A stretch of DNA of 64,000 bases from Favolaschia claudopus (Eukaryota; Basidiomycota; Agaricomycetes; Agaricales; Mycenaceae). A program made the translations under genes and the position numbers. How positions within the stretch are numbered: position 1 is the stretch's first letter; each line of letters begins with the position of its first letter. The stretch covers positions 1,054,001 through 1,118,000 of the forward strand of contig JAWWNJ010000053.1 of the NCBI GenBank assembly GCA_037176885.1, given 5' to 3'. Under the pieces are notes generated by a model. That model saw only the letters and a program-made list of their open reading frames with translations, ran no database searches and was not told where the DNA came from. Positions 32,166-42,546 of the stretch are shown here, piece by piece.

Positions 32166-32421
32166 TGTGACGAAAGATTACCGGTAGGCAATAGTTTCGG
32201 CACACGAGAGCAAGTTGGTGGCGAACAAAGTGACTGGTTTAAGTTCTAGATTCACCAAAAGCTTGTAACTAATACATCGGAGTATTTATAATAAGTAAGT
32301 CAGTGAAACAAAGGCGGAATGAGATCATATCTGAGCGCAGGATAATGTAGACGGAGCGGGAAGTGGATGTAAGACTGAGTACAACACGGTCACGAGATAA
32401 GAAAGAAATGATGATGTTACA
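32166..32421 (-). repeat. Gypsy 5' LTR (256 bp)
   Basis: Direct repeat of 22,309-22,564, followed by the target duplication CCGAC. For this minus-strand element it is the promoter-bearing LTR. Confidence 0.95.
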
Positions 32422-33700
32422 CCGACGGCGGCGCCACCAATCGCAGCTTCGGCGACTTACCAGAATCTGAAGACGGACGACCCCCCGTTTGATCTTTACG
32501 ACTGTGTGGTATGTATTAGAAGTCGTCGAAGTCTTCTCCTGAGATTACCGTTGCGGTACAGTTGTCCGCGGGCCCTCAGTATAAGGCTGCTGAATCTAAT
32601 CTACGCAATCTATCTAGCGTGCCCCATGGCAAGCACTCACTTAAATATTCATGGGGCACCCTGTAGCTGGCTGATCCCTTCAGTTTTTGCTTGCCCCATA
32701 GACAGCTAAGGCTTGTTTTCGTTCATGGGGTACGCAGGCAAGGCGGTCCGACGGCCCTACCTCGAGCGAACCCGTCCGTAGTGGCAGTTTGGGGTAAGAG
32801 AATGTCGCCTTGCATCAGACTCCAAAAACTGGTATATAGCAGCATTGTAGCTCATAGATTGTTGTATAGTAGGTGCGCTCAGAGTTGACCTTCCGCGGCA
32901 GCTCCCGCGCGCGGAGGGGCTGTGTGCAGGTCACATCAAAAACAAACCACAAACAGGGAACTCGTAGCTTGCCGCCAGTATGTACAAGAATCATCCCCAG
33001 AGGTCGAGAAAAACGAGAGATATGGGTCGTTCGATCATTTCCGTCGCACGTGTCTGGGGGCTTCCGCCGAAAGTAAGATAGAGAGCGTGGGATTCCCGCA
33101 CCCTTATGTCAGCATCACACTGTGACATTGTCACGCTCGACGTCGAGGGCTTATGGGGAAGCTCGCATTCCCCTACTCTGTTCTCAGAGTAGGGTTCTGT
33201 GGGGCTGAAAGTCAAATCGTAGGCTTATTTTGATGGGAACAATGATGCTATTTGTATTATGATTGTCAAATTGATCGAAGCTCACTCCGCGGATTTTCGC
33301 CACCTGCGTAATTCATATGTGTTGGCCGCTGCCAAGTCAAGTACCCCCCGGCCAATGAGCCTGTGGCCCTGAGCATTGACTGAGCGAGCTTTGGCCTGTT
33401 TTGTTCACCAAAAAATATTGGGTACTTGACAATTCATTATATAGCTATGAAGACACCAAGGTTAGGCCCCACCAGCCAATGAGAGCTGGTCGGCGCGCAA
33501 GCGTCGACCGGGCGAACTTTGGGAGTCTTTGGCCCAGCCGCCCTTCAAGACTTTGCAGGGTACTTAGACACCACAACATAAGTATCTCAGTCGTTCCAGG
33601 CACTGTTGCCTATTAAAGCTTGCACATCAATCAAGAGGTGAGCGATCGTGGCCGATCAGACACAGGGCTCTTTGACAACCAAATTAGGCAATCCGATAAA
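32422..33700. other. Possible exon scrap (32,424-32,630); otherwise no gene recognised
   Basis: Joining across the gypsy insertion, one frame reads AAPPIAASATYQNLKTDD, then PPFDLYDCV, up to a GTATGT donor at about 32,509. After an ACAG acceptor near 32,561 it continues LSAGPQYKAAESNLRNLSS. I do not recognise the protein. Short inverted words around TGCCCCATGG (32,620-32,740) and a CCCTACTCTG hairpin (33,170-33,195) are the only other structures seen. Confidence 0.3.
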
Positions 33701-33708
33701 GCCGACCA

Positions 33709-34035
33709 TAGTGCTGCCGCGAGGTGGAGGCCCTCGGAGGTGAGGTGACCTTGGCCTTAAACTGTTGCCATTTATGGTAGTCGAGGTGATGGCGCCTTGA
33801 GACTGTTTTCGGAAATAATACTCAAAAACAGTTGTTAGCACCAGAAAAACGTGATGCTTGCTCATGAGTGGGTCACTGGAGGCTAGCTGAACTTTTTTCG
33901 CGGCTCAGGGAATGAAAATGAAGTGAAGAGAGTGAATTTCGAGGTGGACTGCTGAGGTGACGTCATCTCAAGGTGGGTTCAAGGTTGATGGGCCATCACC
34001 TCAAGGTACCTCGACCTCGCCTCGCGGCAGCACTA
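33709..34035. mobile_element. hAT-like MITE, 327 bp, 8-bp TSD
   Basis: Ends are TAGTGCTGCCGCGAGG and its inverse CCTCGCGGCAGCACTA. The 8-bp word GCCGACCA flanks both sides (33,701-33,708 and 34,036-34,043). TAGNG-type termini with 8-bp duplications are the hAT pattern. The interior is GAGGTGA-rich and noncoding. Confidence 0.85.
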
Positions 34036-34458
34036 GCCGACCATCGAAGTATAGTTCTGTGGTCTCGGATTATCTTACACTCCCAACGTTCAAGACGTAT
34101 TTGCATATTTGATTGACCATAATGATGTTCGGCAGCCGTCGGCGAAAAGTGGACAGGGCGTGGGATTGGGCAGCGATCCGCCGCGACGTTTTGTGGGCGG
34201 CAGCCGTATCGTGCACTTACGCAATTTCCTAATGCAGACAACCTAACATGCAAGAGTTACACCCTATTACAGTGGCGGCGCAATCTGATGCCATCCCCAA
34301 AAAAGGAAATTTTCATCAAACTGCGTCTAATCTGCCCTCGCCATCGCTTTCTGGGGGCGATGAGGGCACAAATTCATTGGAACGACAAATACAGTGTCTG
34401 TGGAGGCAAGATTTAGATAAATAAGTCAATTCATTGAGGGGAACTGGGCCAAAGATGG

Positions 34459-34643
34459 TGTCAGGGGATTCCACAGCTATGACATCTTCTGACTTGGGCA
34501 GAAGTTCTCTGTCTCCAAGACATCATGCTGTGTGCTCACTTATGTCATATCTTACGTCACCTCTTGTATATAAGTAGTTCACTGGGGATCTCTGATCCCC
34601 AGGTTTGTTATCGACTTGGCTCCTGGGCCCTTCTCCCCTTACA
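34459..34643 (+). repeat. 5' LTR of the KH element
   Basis: Starts TGTCAGGGGATTCC, ends CTCCCCTTACA; duplicate at 35,859-36,043. Contains TATATAAG at about 34,567. Confidence 0.9.
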
Positions 34644-34748
34644 GCATAACAAACCTTCTATTCGACTCTGGCACTCTCCTAGCCCCAGCCGACCACCCTA
34701 CTTCCTACTCTGCCCTCATCCTACCATCGACCTTACACCTCCCTTGCT

Positions 34749-35795
34749 ATGGCAACCCCCGCAGTTCCTCAGGACCTTTATTCCTACTGCACTCTCCTTC
34801 GAAGCGAACTACAGCGCGTCCACGACCGTCTTGATTGTCTTGAGTTTGGGGACACTGCAGCCTCTACTCCCCGAGGGCATGCCTGGCGCTTCTCCTGGGA
34901 TGGCGCTCGCTGGGGCTCTGAACCATCAACCCCAGCCCCTACCCCTGCCATCATCGCTGTCGGCCACACCGCCATACCACTCGCCGAAACCCTCCCTACT
35001 GCACAGGACGCACCGTCCCGCTACTCGTGTACGCTTGTGGTGCCTGACTCGGTCGTCGGGCATATCGTTGGCCGTGGTGGTAAGGGTCTTCATCAGTCGC
35101 ACGACATCTCCGGCGCCCAACTTCGAGCCTATACTGATAAGGCTTCCCCCTTGGAGCGCCGTGTATCTATCCGTGGTACCGACCAGCAAATCGGTGAAGC
35201 GCTAATTGCGCTTGGGAAGCGTTTCATGCGTAAGCGTATCCGCTCTAAGAAGAAAGGTCCGTCACGCCTTTCCGGGGACCCTGCCCCTCCCCCTCCTGGC
35301 CCGGTGCCGGTTTTGCCGAACGCTTCTGGCGAGGGCGCTCGCCCGCTGAAGAAGCGCGCACACCCCGTCCATCCGTCTCAGCCACCGGCTCCGGTTCCAC
35401 CCCCTCCAGCGGCCAGTGCTCAGCCGCACCCAGGTGCCGCTACACAGCCAAGGAAGTCTGGGGTGCGATTTGCACCACAGGAGTCTTCCTACCCCGCCTC
35501 TAACTCTCTACCCCATAACCCTGCCGCCATCTCTATTCCTACGCAGGTAATGGCGTCCCCTATTCCTACTCCCCGCCCCAGCTCTACTCCTTATGCCCCC
35601 TCGGTGGCCATGCCCACTGCCATCCCGTCCCCCTCTCCACGTTCAGTAGCTCCTTCGCCTATGGCCATTGATGCTATTCGACCTGAAAGGGGACGTCGAC
35701 AACAGACGGCACGGCGAGGCGGTGCAGTGTCTGCGTCTGATTCGCGGATTGACTCCCAGGGCAACCTACTCTTCCGTGGCGATCCAGGATTTTGA
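34749..35795 (+). CDS. KH-domain gag-like protein of a small LTR element, 348 aa
   Basis: An uninterrupted ORF between the two LTRs. Residues 1-35 form a helical segment (LYSYCTLLRSELQRVHDRLD). Residues ~93-160 are a KH domain: TLVVPDSVVGHIVGRGGKGL, with the GRGG nucleic-acid-binding loop at 108-111, then ISGAQLRAY and RRVSIRGTDQQIGEALIALG. A basic patch RKRIRSKKKG follows. The remaining half is Pro/Ala/Ser-rich and ends in RPERGRRQQTARRGG. KH domains bind single-stranded RNA or DNA, so I infer a packaging or RNA-binding role in place of a classic zinc-knuckle gag. The start is the first ATG of the frame, 106 bp after the LTR. The element lacks enzymes and presumably depends on another retrotransposon. 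Confidence 0.8.
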   Translation: MATPAVPQDLYSYCTLLRSELQRVHDRLDCLEFGDTAASTPRGHAWRFSWDGARWGSEPSTPAPTPAIIAVGHTAIPLAETLPTAQDAPSRYSCTLVVPDSVVGHIVGRGGKGLHQSHDISGAQLRAYTDKASPLERRVSIRGTDQQIGEALIALGKRFMRKRIRSKKKGPSRLSGDPAPPPPGPVPVLPNASGEGARPLKKRAHPVHPSQPPAPVPPPPAASAQPHPGAATQPRKSGVRFAPQESSYPASNSLPHNPAAISIPTQVMASPIPTPRPSSTPYAPSVAMPTAIPSPSPRSVAPSPMAIDAIRPERGRRQQTARRGGAVSASDSRIDSQGNLLFRGDPGF

Positions 35796-35858
35796 AGGAT
35801 CGTTCATTCTACTGGGCTCTGGTCTTCGTCGAGGCGACGAATCTTGAAGAGGGGGTGA

Positions 35859-36043
35859 TGTCAGGGGATTCCACAGCTATGACATCTTCTGACTTGGGCA
35901 GAAGTTCTCTGTCTCCAAGACATCATGCTGTGTGCTCACTTATGTCATATCTTACGTCACCTCTTGTATATAAGTAGTTCACTGGGGATCTCTGATCCCC
36001 AGGTTTGTTATCGACTTGGCTCCTGGGCCCTTCTCCCCTTACA
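35859..36043 (+). repeat. 3' LTR of the KH element
   Basis: Direct repeat of 34,459-34,643; preceded by the polypurine tract GAAGAGGGGGTGA. Confidence 0.9.
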
Positions 36044-36462
36044 AGCATGGTTGGAAAGTCTTGCCCTAAAAGTGTCAATTTTCGAGGTATCACAAGGTGA
36101 ATAAGGGGTGTATGTGTCTCAAATCCATGTCATAAATGCACTGCGAAAGGTCCGACCACAGAAAATGGGGCACAGAAAAGAAAACAAGTTGAATTGATGA
36201 AAATTTCCTTTTTTGGGGGTGGCATCAGATTGCGCCGCCACTGTAAAATAGCATATAGGTGGAAGGAGATGCGGTAAAGAACTGCTAACAGCTCACTTAA
36301 CTTACAGCAGCAATTGACCTCCCCATATCATGATCAAAGTTGACTACTAGTTCTGAGTTGGTTCTGAGAAATATTTCTTTCAGTCTTTTCAGGTATTGTG
36401 ATCATATGGGCGATATACTGTATATTTATTATTTGCGACATGTGTGGCAAATTAGGGTACAA

Positions 36463-36790
36463 CTTACACTTTTAGCTACAACTTTGTTGTACCGCCGGCA
36501 ACTTCGAGCTGAATGGTAATTAGTATACAACCTGGCGGACGACGACTTTCAGGAGTGACAAGTTTGTGATGTGACAACTGATTGTCATTCTATGCCGGCA
36601 TCAACAACTTTCACTCTGCTCACAACAGTGTCGACAACAACTTGTTGTCTGCAACGGAACTGGGGCTACAACTCTTTCTGGAGGCAACTTATTTTGTATA
36701 CAACTTGAGATTGCAACAATCTGTCTGGCTACAACTGAATCTGGCGACAACTTTGTCTGGTAGCAACGTCTGACTTGTACAAGTCGTCAC
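36463..36790 (+). repeat. CAACTT subterminal array, left end of element A
   Basis: About 15-18 words of the form ACAACTT or GCAACTT (TACAACTTACAC, GACAACTTTGTC, GGCAACTTATTT and others), spaced 10-30 bp, nearly all in one orientation. Confidence 0.8.
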
Positions 36791-37395
36791 TTAGGAACTT
36801 TTGGTTTTGGTTTCGGACTCTGAGTTTAATCTTTCCTCATCAAACTATGCGCAAGAAATGCCAAAAATCTCTTTTGAACGATTGAGGGTATGCTATTCAT
36901 GAGCCACGCTGCTAATTTACCTCGCACGATTTTACCGGGGCCGCTGGTCGCGCCTTATTACCTCTTTGGGCTCCCAGTCGATCGGTGTCATACGCAGATC
37001 GTCATACTTTATTTGGATTGCCCCTGGCCGCCTCTCTCTCGCAATCAGCGTTATCTCAGCAGCTGCATAGTACTCTCAGCCCATCACCAAGCATCTCTCT
37101 TTCACCGAAACGACATCCAATCCTTTATTTTTGCATCCAGCCCTTCCTCCCCTTCTACTGCCTCCGTTCTTCGATATACCTGTCCTTACCCGTCTCAAAT
37201 CCTTTCCTTTCCTTTTCTGAGGTAATTCCAGCCGTTCCTTATCGCCGTCACAAGCATTTCTGACGAAGCATCCCTTTTTCCTGCGTCTGGCCTTATTCAT
37301 AGCCTGATTCTCTTCCATTCTCTTCTCATTTCTTCACTCTCCTGCCTCTTCTATCCTCTCTCCTCTTCATTCTCGGTGTCAACATCCCTTTCTCC

Positions 37396-38634
37396 ATGGT
37401 GAGTCTACTGCTCTCATCGCTGCTTCATTTCCATCCCCTCACTACATTGTCAGGCGATGTTTTCTTGGTCGTCCCTCGGGCCTTGCCGCAGCCCCGACTG
37501 CTCCATGAAGGGTTCTTGCGGGACATTCTACCCTGTGTCAAGGCTCGACCTCCTCAATGCCGTCGATGCCGCCGAGGCCTTGGGCCTCAAGTGCATATGT
37601 AGCTGCTTCGGGATCCAGCACATCATCGTCGCTGTTGATGGCCACCCTGTTCGTCCGTCTACTGCGGAGGTAAGTTATTATCCTCCCTCTTCTCAAGCAT
37701 CAATATTGACAAATGCTTAAAGCCTTCGGCGTCGAGACCAGCTGCTGGCAGCAGCACTGTGCCTCCTCCCTCTTCCAACACATCTGCCCCTCCCCCGTTC
37801 AGCAGCTTCTCTGAGGCTATTAACTCCCGTGCTCAGCGCCAGCAAGGCGCCCCGGAGTCTGCGACGTCGAAAAAGGAGCAACAGCAGTCCGGGCTGAAGT
37901 CTCATATATTCGAATTTGCGTTTGATCCATCCAAGGCAGTGCGTGACTTGACTTTCTTCTCTCTGATTCAATTCTGATCATCGACAGTCGCAAACCAAAA
38001 GCTGGACAAAGCTGTCGGAGCGCCCTCAAAAGCGCAAGCCCTCGTCGGCTAATCCTCCAGGCGAGCCGGTATCAAAGACCGCAAAGTCGGGTCCCAAGCT
38101 CGTCTCATTCACGATGGTGCTCGTCGAGAATCCTGCGCAGGTGGAAGCCAGTCAGTACTTTATGCCAAGCCCCTTTTTGTTATTTTTTCGGTTTGTTGTA
38201 TTGACTCTGCCAATAGAATGCAGTCTCTTTATCGAGCCGGCAACATCCAGATCATCGAGGTCTTGCCCACCATCACTCCCGAAGGGCTCGACCTCGTTGT
38301 GACCTCCGCCTTCGCCAACCACCCGGAGGTTCTCAAAAATCGCATCAGCATGCACAAATGGCGCAGCCTCTCGAAGGTATCTATATCACGCGGAGCTCAC
38401 TCCCTGCTCAAACCTCATCGCGAGGCGGGAGAGGTGACTTTCCAGGACTTTGAATGGTGCGTAGTATCAACCACTATTCAAGTTTTCCTCTCATCCTTTT
38501 CAAGGTCTGCCGAGACCCATCGCCAAGCAAAGCGCTTCAAGCGCTGCGTTTACATCTCTCTTGCTCGGTGGTGCTCCCCTATTCCCCTCGACATCGACGA
38601 TCCTATCGATGTCGACAGCTTGTGTCAACCTTGA
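37396..38634 (+). pseudogene. Zinc-binding N-terminal half of a HECT-like gene, copy 2 (truncated)
   Basis: The ATG at 37,396 is followed at once by an intron. The next exon reads MFSWSSLGPCRSPDCSMKGS, CGTFYPV and LKCICSCFGIQH, the same Cys/His module as copy 1 (GCNNPQC...CDVCGCVGAQH). Ser/Pro-rich exons follow, then KLVSFTMVLVENPAQVEA. After an intron whose phase does not fit, the conserved block SLYRAGNIQIIEVLPTITPE appears, then TFQDFEW spliced to KRFKRCVYISLARW (compare copy 1 YRKIVFIALNP). It stops at a TGA at 38,632-38,634 without a HECT region and is followed 40 bp later by an integrase fragment. The phase mismatch and truncation suggest an inactive remnant inside element A. Confidence 0.6.
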
Positions 38635-38674
38635 ATATCTTGCACTGTATCTAATATCTCTCTGAAGATCTACT

Positions 38675-39209
38675 CAGAATATTCGCATGGAGCGAAATTG
38701 GCGCGACGTTCGAAAGGACACGCTCGAATTCTTCCGGGAAATTTTCATGTAAGTACCTCCAGGAGATCAATCTCCTGGATATGGAGAATTCATGGAATCG
38801 CCATAAACTCCGCACGGCAGAAAACAAATCTCCTCAGGCAATTTTCGAACTTAGCAAAGAAAAGGCCATTAATCGGGGGTACTGGACAGGTGATCCCGGG
38901 GACCCAGTATCTGACGCTTCAGATCCCCATTATGGGCAAGACCCCGACGCTCCTTTGCCTCCAACCGACGAGTTGCAGTCCGACCCGACCTCGGTAGACT
39001 ACTCTGAATACCCGAACGTTGCGGCGGAACGAGAGGCTGGGATTGTCATCAACGACGACGACGAGGTTCGAGAGTGCAAGGAGATCCTGATGGGAATGGA
39101 TTTCTTGTCTGACGACGGGAACTGGGGTATAGACTTGTACTGTGATGCTGTTATGAACTTATGCGTGTCAGTGAACGCTTCGTGGAAGCTTAATACAACT
39201 GTGATTTGA
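38675..39209 (+). pseudogene. Integrase-core gene, copy 3: last-exon fragment
   Basis: Directly after an ACTCAG acceptor-like site the frame reads NIRMERNWRDVRKDTLEFFR, homologous to the last exon of copy 1 (NVRIERL...RDIRKDALETFR). It has the Trp that copy 1 lost. About 25 residues present in copy 1 (FQRRIQAALDRARDAWN region) are missing where DMENSWNRHKLRT is joined. The tail YWTGDPGD, AEREAGIVIND and DDGNWGIDLYCDAVMN is well conserved, ending in a TGA near 39,207. The two catalytic Asp exons are absent. Confidence 0.7.
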
Positions 39210-39299
39210 ATTCAACTCTGCTCTCTTTTAAATTTCTGAGCTTATGAATCTCAATTCAGTCACCCAGGTGGCAGAACACTTGCAGAACACGAATGCCTT

Positions 39300-40160
39300 T
39301 CGCCGTGCTGGGTCACGCACTGTCACATAGTGTCAGTGTGTCACAGATAGCAAGCAAATGCGGAATTTGTGAACCCGGCTGCTTCTGCTAAGGAAATCTA
39401 GCACTTGGGGGAGGGATATATAGTGCATGTCAATCTCCTGAGCTCTTAGGATGTTGATTCGCAATAACAAAACTTGTTTCTCGCTCGAGATCTTCGTTTG
39501 GTGATGTTTGTATTAGATTTCCCGGACGGACCGGACCAAGAGGTGATAGAATACAGTAAGTATAAACTCAGTCGTGGAGGAAACGACTCGTGTATTATAT
39601 ACCTGCCTGATAGAATACAGTAAGTATAAACTACCAGGAGAATCAGTAAGCTGTAAGGACAGTAGATACGAGTGCACATACCTCAGTCGTGGAGGAAACG
39701 ACTGAGGAATGTGACGGTGACACAAAGCTACATAAGGAATGTGTGACGCGTAACGGAACGGATTGCGAGTTGGAGAATGTAAGGTATGTACGGTAAATGG
39801 AAGAGAAATAAATACTTCAACAAGAGGCTGGGTCGAGGGGTTCATGTTATTTCTTTGATGCCCACCAGCTATACAATAGCAAGGGTATTTGTGTTTGGGA
39901 GTGAGCCAGCAAAGATATTCTGTCGGTTGCTTGTCGGTCATTGTGTCACTCTATGTCACATGGTGTGACAGATCACCGAAACCTACCAGGAGCTGACTAT
40001 TGTGAGTGCGGCTGCTTTTGCTAAGGAATTTTGCGGGTGCTGGGACATTCATTCATACAATATGAGCTTCATGGGAGCTCAAGATGTTGATTAACAACTA
40101 CAAAAAACCTTTCTGGTCGACTCTTACAGATTCATGTTTGGTAGTGTTTATGAATTCAAA
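39300..40160. repeat. Two diverged ~220-bp direct repeats, possibly decayed LTRs, with small repeats between
   Basis: 39,310-39,520 and 39,930-40,150 share GCGGCTGCTT.TGCTAAGGAA, a GTCACA.(T/G)GTGTG region, GAGCTC.(T/A)AGATGTTGATT and TTTGGT(G/A).TGTTT. Between them TGATAGAATACAGTAAGTAT occurs twice (39,546 and 39,609) and CAGTCGTGGAGGAAACGACT twice (39,570 and 39,683). No coding frame is visible. It is probably the skeleton of an old LTR element. Confidence 0.45.
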
Positions 40161-40268
40161 TATTTGTTCGTTGAAGCACTGGAGTTAGTATAGTTGCATA
40201 GAACGGAGCCAATAAGAGTCAAGAGTCGTGCTTAGAACTCAACAATATCATAGACAATTAACCAAATG

Positions 40269-42399
40269 CTAACTATTTTGTAGAGAAAGAGCAAGACGTT
40301 CATCAGCATTGAGCCGCCGTTTCTTCACCTTCACCGGTCCAGGTATGCTCGCATTCTCCTTATCTTCTTCACGTACCCGTTTACGGCTGGCGGCTGCTTG
40401 CGCAAGCTGTGTCTGTAACTTCGCCGAAGCTGCATCAGTCAATTCGGGACGGCGTTGACCTTTGATTGGTGCTGGCATCAGACGACTCTTCAAGTCGCGT
40501 TCGGCGTAGTGGTCGGTAAGCGAAGGGTCGCCGAAACATGGAACTGCGCTATGGAGACATTAGCGTGCGGCGAGATCAGGAAAATATCTTCACATACATA
40601 GTCTTTTTACCGATGGTGACACGGTGAGCATTACCGCAATATTCGAGGCCCATCGAGGGGCCCAATCGCCACCTTCTTCGTGTTCTTGACTATGTGAGAG
40701 AAGAGCATGCGCTTGCGATCCTCCCCTTCGATAGGTGTGGGTTCTGCGCTATCCCTGGAGAATGAATCAATATCTGCGCAACAAGAAGGAAATTCGATAG
40801 ACGCACTCGAGAGCATCGACGCCTCGTGAGTTAGCAGGGAATGGAGTGATTGACCACAGTTGTTTGTCGTTGCGATATGTGTGAACCTTCCGATGGGGTA
40901 GCGAGTGAGAGGAGAAGTCGGAATCGCTCAGGAACAGTGGTGTGTAATGACCGGGACGGAGTAACGTAGGCTGGTTCAATAAGCCTATAATAGAGTTACA
41001 AATGGCAAAAGATGAGCTGAATTACGAACCTTGCTCTTCGAAATATGTGGTCAGTGCGTCCGGCTCCTTCGGAGCCTCACCGCCAAGCTGCTGCCACCGC
41101 TCCGAGCCGAAAATGAGGTGGCCAAGGTTCTGCTCTAGCAATAACGCGGGACGAATATTTCGAAAACGTCATATAGAGTCTCGGTGTCACGTCGAACCCA
41201 CTGGTCAGGCAGCTCCGATTCTATTGTATGGCACATGAGAAGCTCACAATGTCGGCACGAAACAAGAACTTACCGCGTATTCATCCACCAGTTCGGCCAT
41301 TCGTGATGGGATCTTGCACCTATCTTTTGCGTAAACATGAAGCCAGTTGATGTAACCGAGCCGCTGCTGTTCGGTTGGAGCAAGATAGCCATCGAGCATA
41401 TTAATTTACTGCAAACTTATCAGGTATGAAAGGATTGAAACCAGAGAAGCGTACTGAAGATCCTTCTCAGACTTGTCCAGAAATGTTACATAACCGCCAC
41501 CAAAGCGCGCTGTACGAGAGGGACAGTCGAATAGCTCAGCTTCGGTCAGGAACGGCGAGAGCACTGAATTTCGATCACTGTATAAACTCCGATGCCAAAA
41601 AAGACGTCGTTGGCAGCTCGTATTGCTTCACAGGCGAGCCCATTGCGGTCCTGATCACGCCTACCGAGCATCCAGGTCGCCAAAGCAGATGGGAAGTCCC
41701 AGGAAGGACTACGGAAGTCGGATGCAGCAGCGGGAAGTTCGTCGCGTGAACATGCCCAAGTAGGCTGTGTGTTGGTGTCAAACGATGTCTGTTACAAACG
41801 AAATTCATTACCCGAAACACAAGGTCGTGGCTATGGAAGGCTAGGACATGGTCTTTGAATACGAGGGCCATTCCGACACGGAATTTGCGCAGCTAGAGCG
41901 AAGATTGAGTCTATGAAAGTGATGACCCAGACCATATTTACCTCTTTATTCACCACCTTAATCGATGATTCGTATGCGGCCCGAGACATCGGATGCGCCG
42001 AAGTGTGGGTCGAAAATTGAATCTGAAAGCAATGGGAAGGAAGACAAGAAGACAAGAGAGACGAAATACCAAGATTATCCCTCTATAAGTGTATTCCATC
42101 CCGACCAAAGCCAACTCCCCGAGACGATTTGTAGCCTTCTTCTTCCCAGTGGTGCGCCACATGGGCGGGTAGACAGAGCCCTGAGACTTGTTGGTGCCGC
42201 GCTTGGCCGTGCACGAGGAGTCGATGGCATAGGGAAGGCCTTGATGAGCGGGATGAGACTTTGGGAACCGTTTCTGCTCCTTCTCCGTGGCGTCGATGTC
42301 GATCCGTTCGAGCGGTAAAGCACCATCCTTGACGAGAATGGGCCCAAAGTATTCGTCACAGATAATGAATGAGCATTTGGCTTCTCTGGCCTCGGGCAT
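40269..42399 (-). pseudogene. Gene X (unknown family), copy A, frameshifted
   Basis: Reads MPEAREAKCSFIICDEYFGP, then RIDIDATEKEQKRFPKSHPA and YPPMWRTTGKKK to YTYRGIIL. An intron precedes IQFSTHTSAHPMS; another precedes LRKFRVGMALVFKDHVLAF. Later pieces match copy B: GLACEAIRAANDVFFGIGVY, DGYLAPTEQQRLGYINWLHV, LLRPGHYTPLFLSDSDF, YRNDKQLWSITPFP, RKRMLFSHIVKNTKKVAIGP, and a basic KVKKRRLNADERLALSL end. Two defects are visible. An intron plus about 10 residues is lost after GVYTVIE (near 41,570). A 10-bp duplication (CCTCGATGGG) shifts the frame near 40,655-40,670. No known domain is recognised. The basic C-terminus looks like a nuclear localisation signal. Confidence 0.65.
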
Positions 42400-42546
42400 T
42401 GGACGACGAGCAGCGGCGACGATGAAGTCAAGAGAGAAGATTAATAAACATCACGTGTGGATTCGCGCTGTCAATCATGTTACGGCACCCGGTCCGAACA
42501 AGTTGCCGTCGTTGAGCGGTAGGTACATTTAGCGTTGTCAGCTCCG

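Larger units (their letters stand above)
22309..32421 (-). mobile_element. Ty3/gypsy chromovirus, recent insertion
   Basis: Two 256-bp LTRs bound a 9.6-kb interior. The 5-bp word CCGAC lies directly before 22,309 and directly after 32,421. The LTRs (TGTGACG...TTACA on plus) look identical by eye, so the insertion is young. A purine-rich GGAGGGCG (minus strand) adjoins the 3' LTR. No TGG-type tRNA primer site follows the 5' LTR, which would fit the self-priming seen in some chromoviruses. Two ORFs carry gag, protease, RT, RNase H, integrase and a chromodomain. The RT is broken at 26,517-26,550. Confidence 0.95.
34459..36043 (+). mobile_element. Small non-autonomous LTR retroelement encoding a KH-domain protein
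   Basis: Two LTRs of 185 bp, identical by eye, bound a 1.2-kb interior. A polypurine tract GAAGAGGGGGTGA touches the second LTR (35,846-35,858), fixing the orientation as plus. Each LTR has a TATATAAG box (34,567-34,574 in the first). The single ORF has no protease, RT, RNase H or integrase. I do not find a clean target duplication: AGATGG lies before it and AGCATGG after it. Confidence 0.85.
34270..36243. mobile_element. Tc1/mariner-like MITE with a KH-coding LTR element nested inside
   Basis: Inverted ends start CAGTGGCGGCGCAATCTGAT and match for about 50 bp with one visible mismatch. Both sides carry TA (34,268-34,269 and 36,244-36,245). CAGT ends with TA duplication are the Tc1/mariner signature. 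Removing the nested LTR element (34,459-36,043) leaves about 390 bp with no coding capacity, so the host element is a MITE. Confidence 0.85.

Noticed and set aside
34525..35205. 226-codon frame overlapping the KH ORF
   Set aside because: It starts inside the LTR and is offset from the KH frame, which holds the recognisable domain and runs further.
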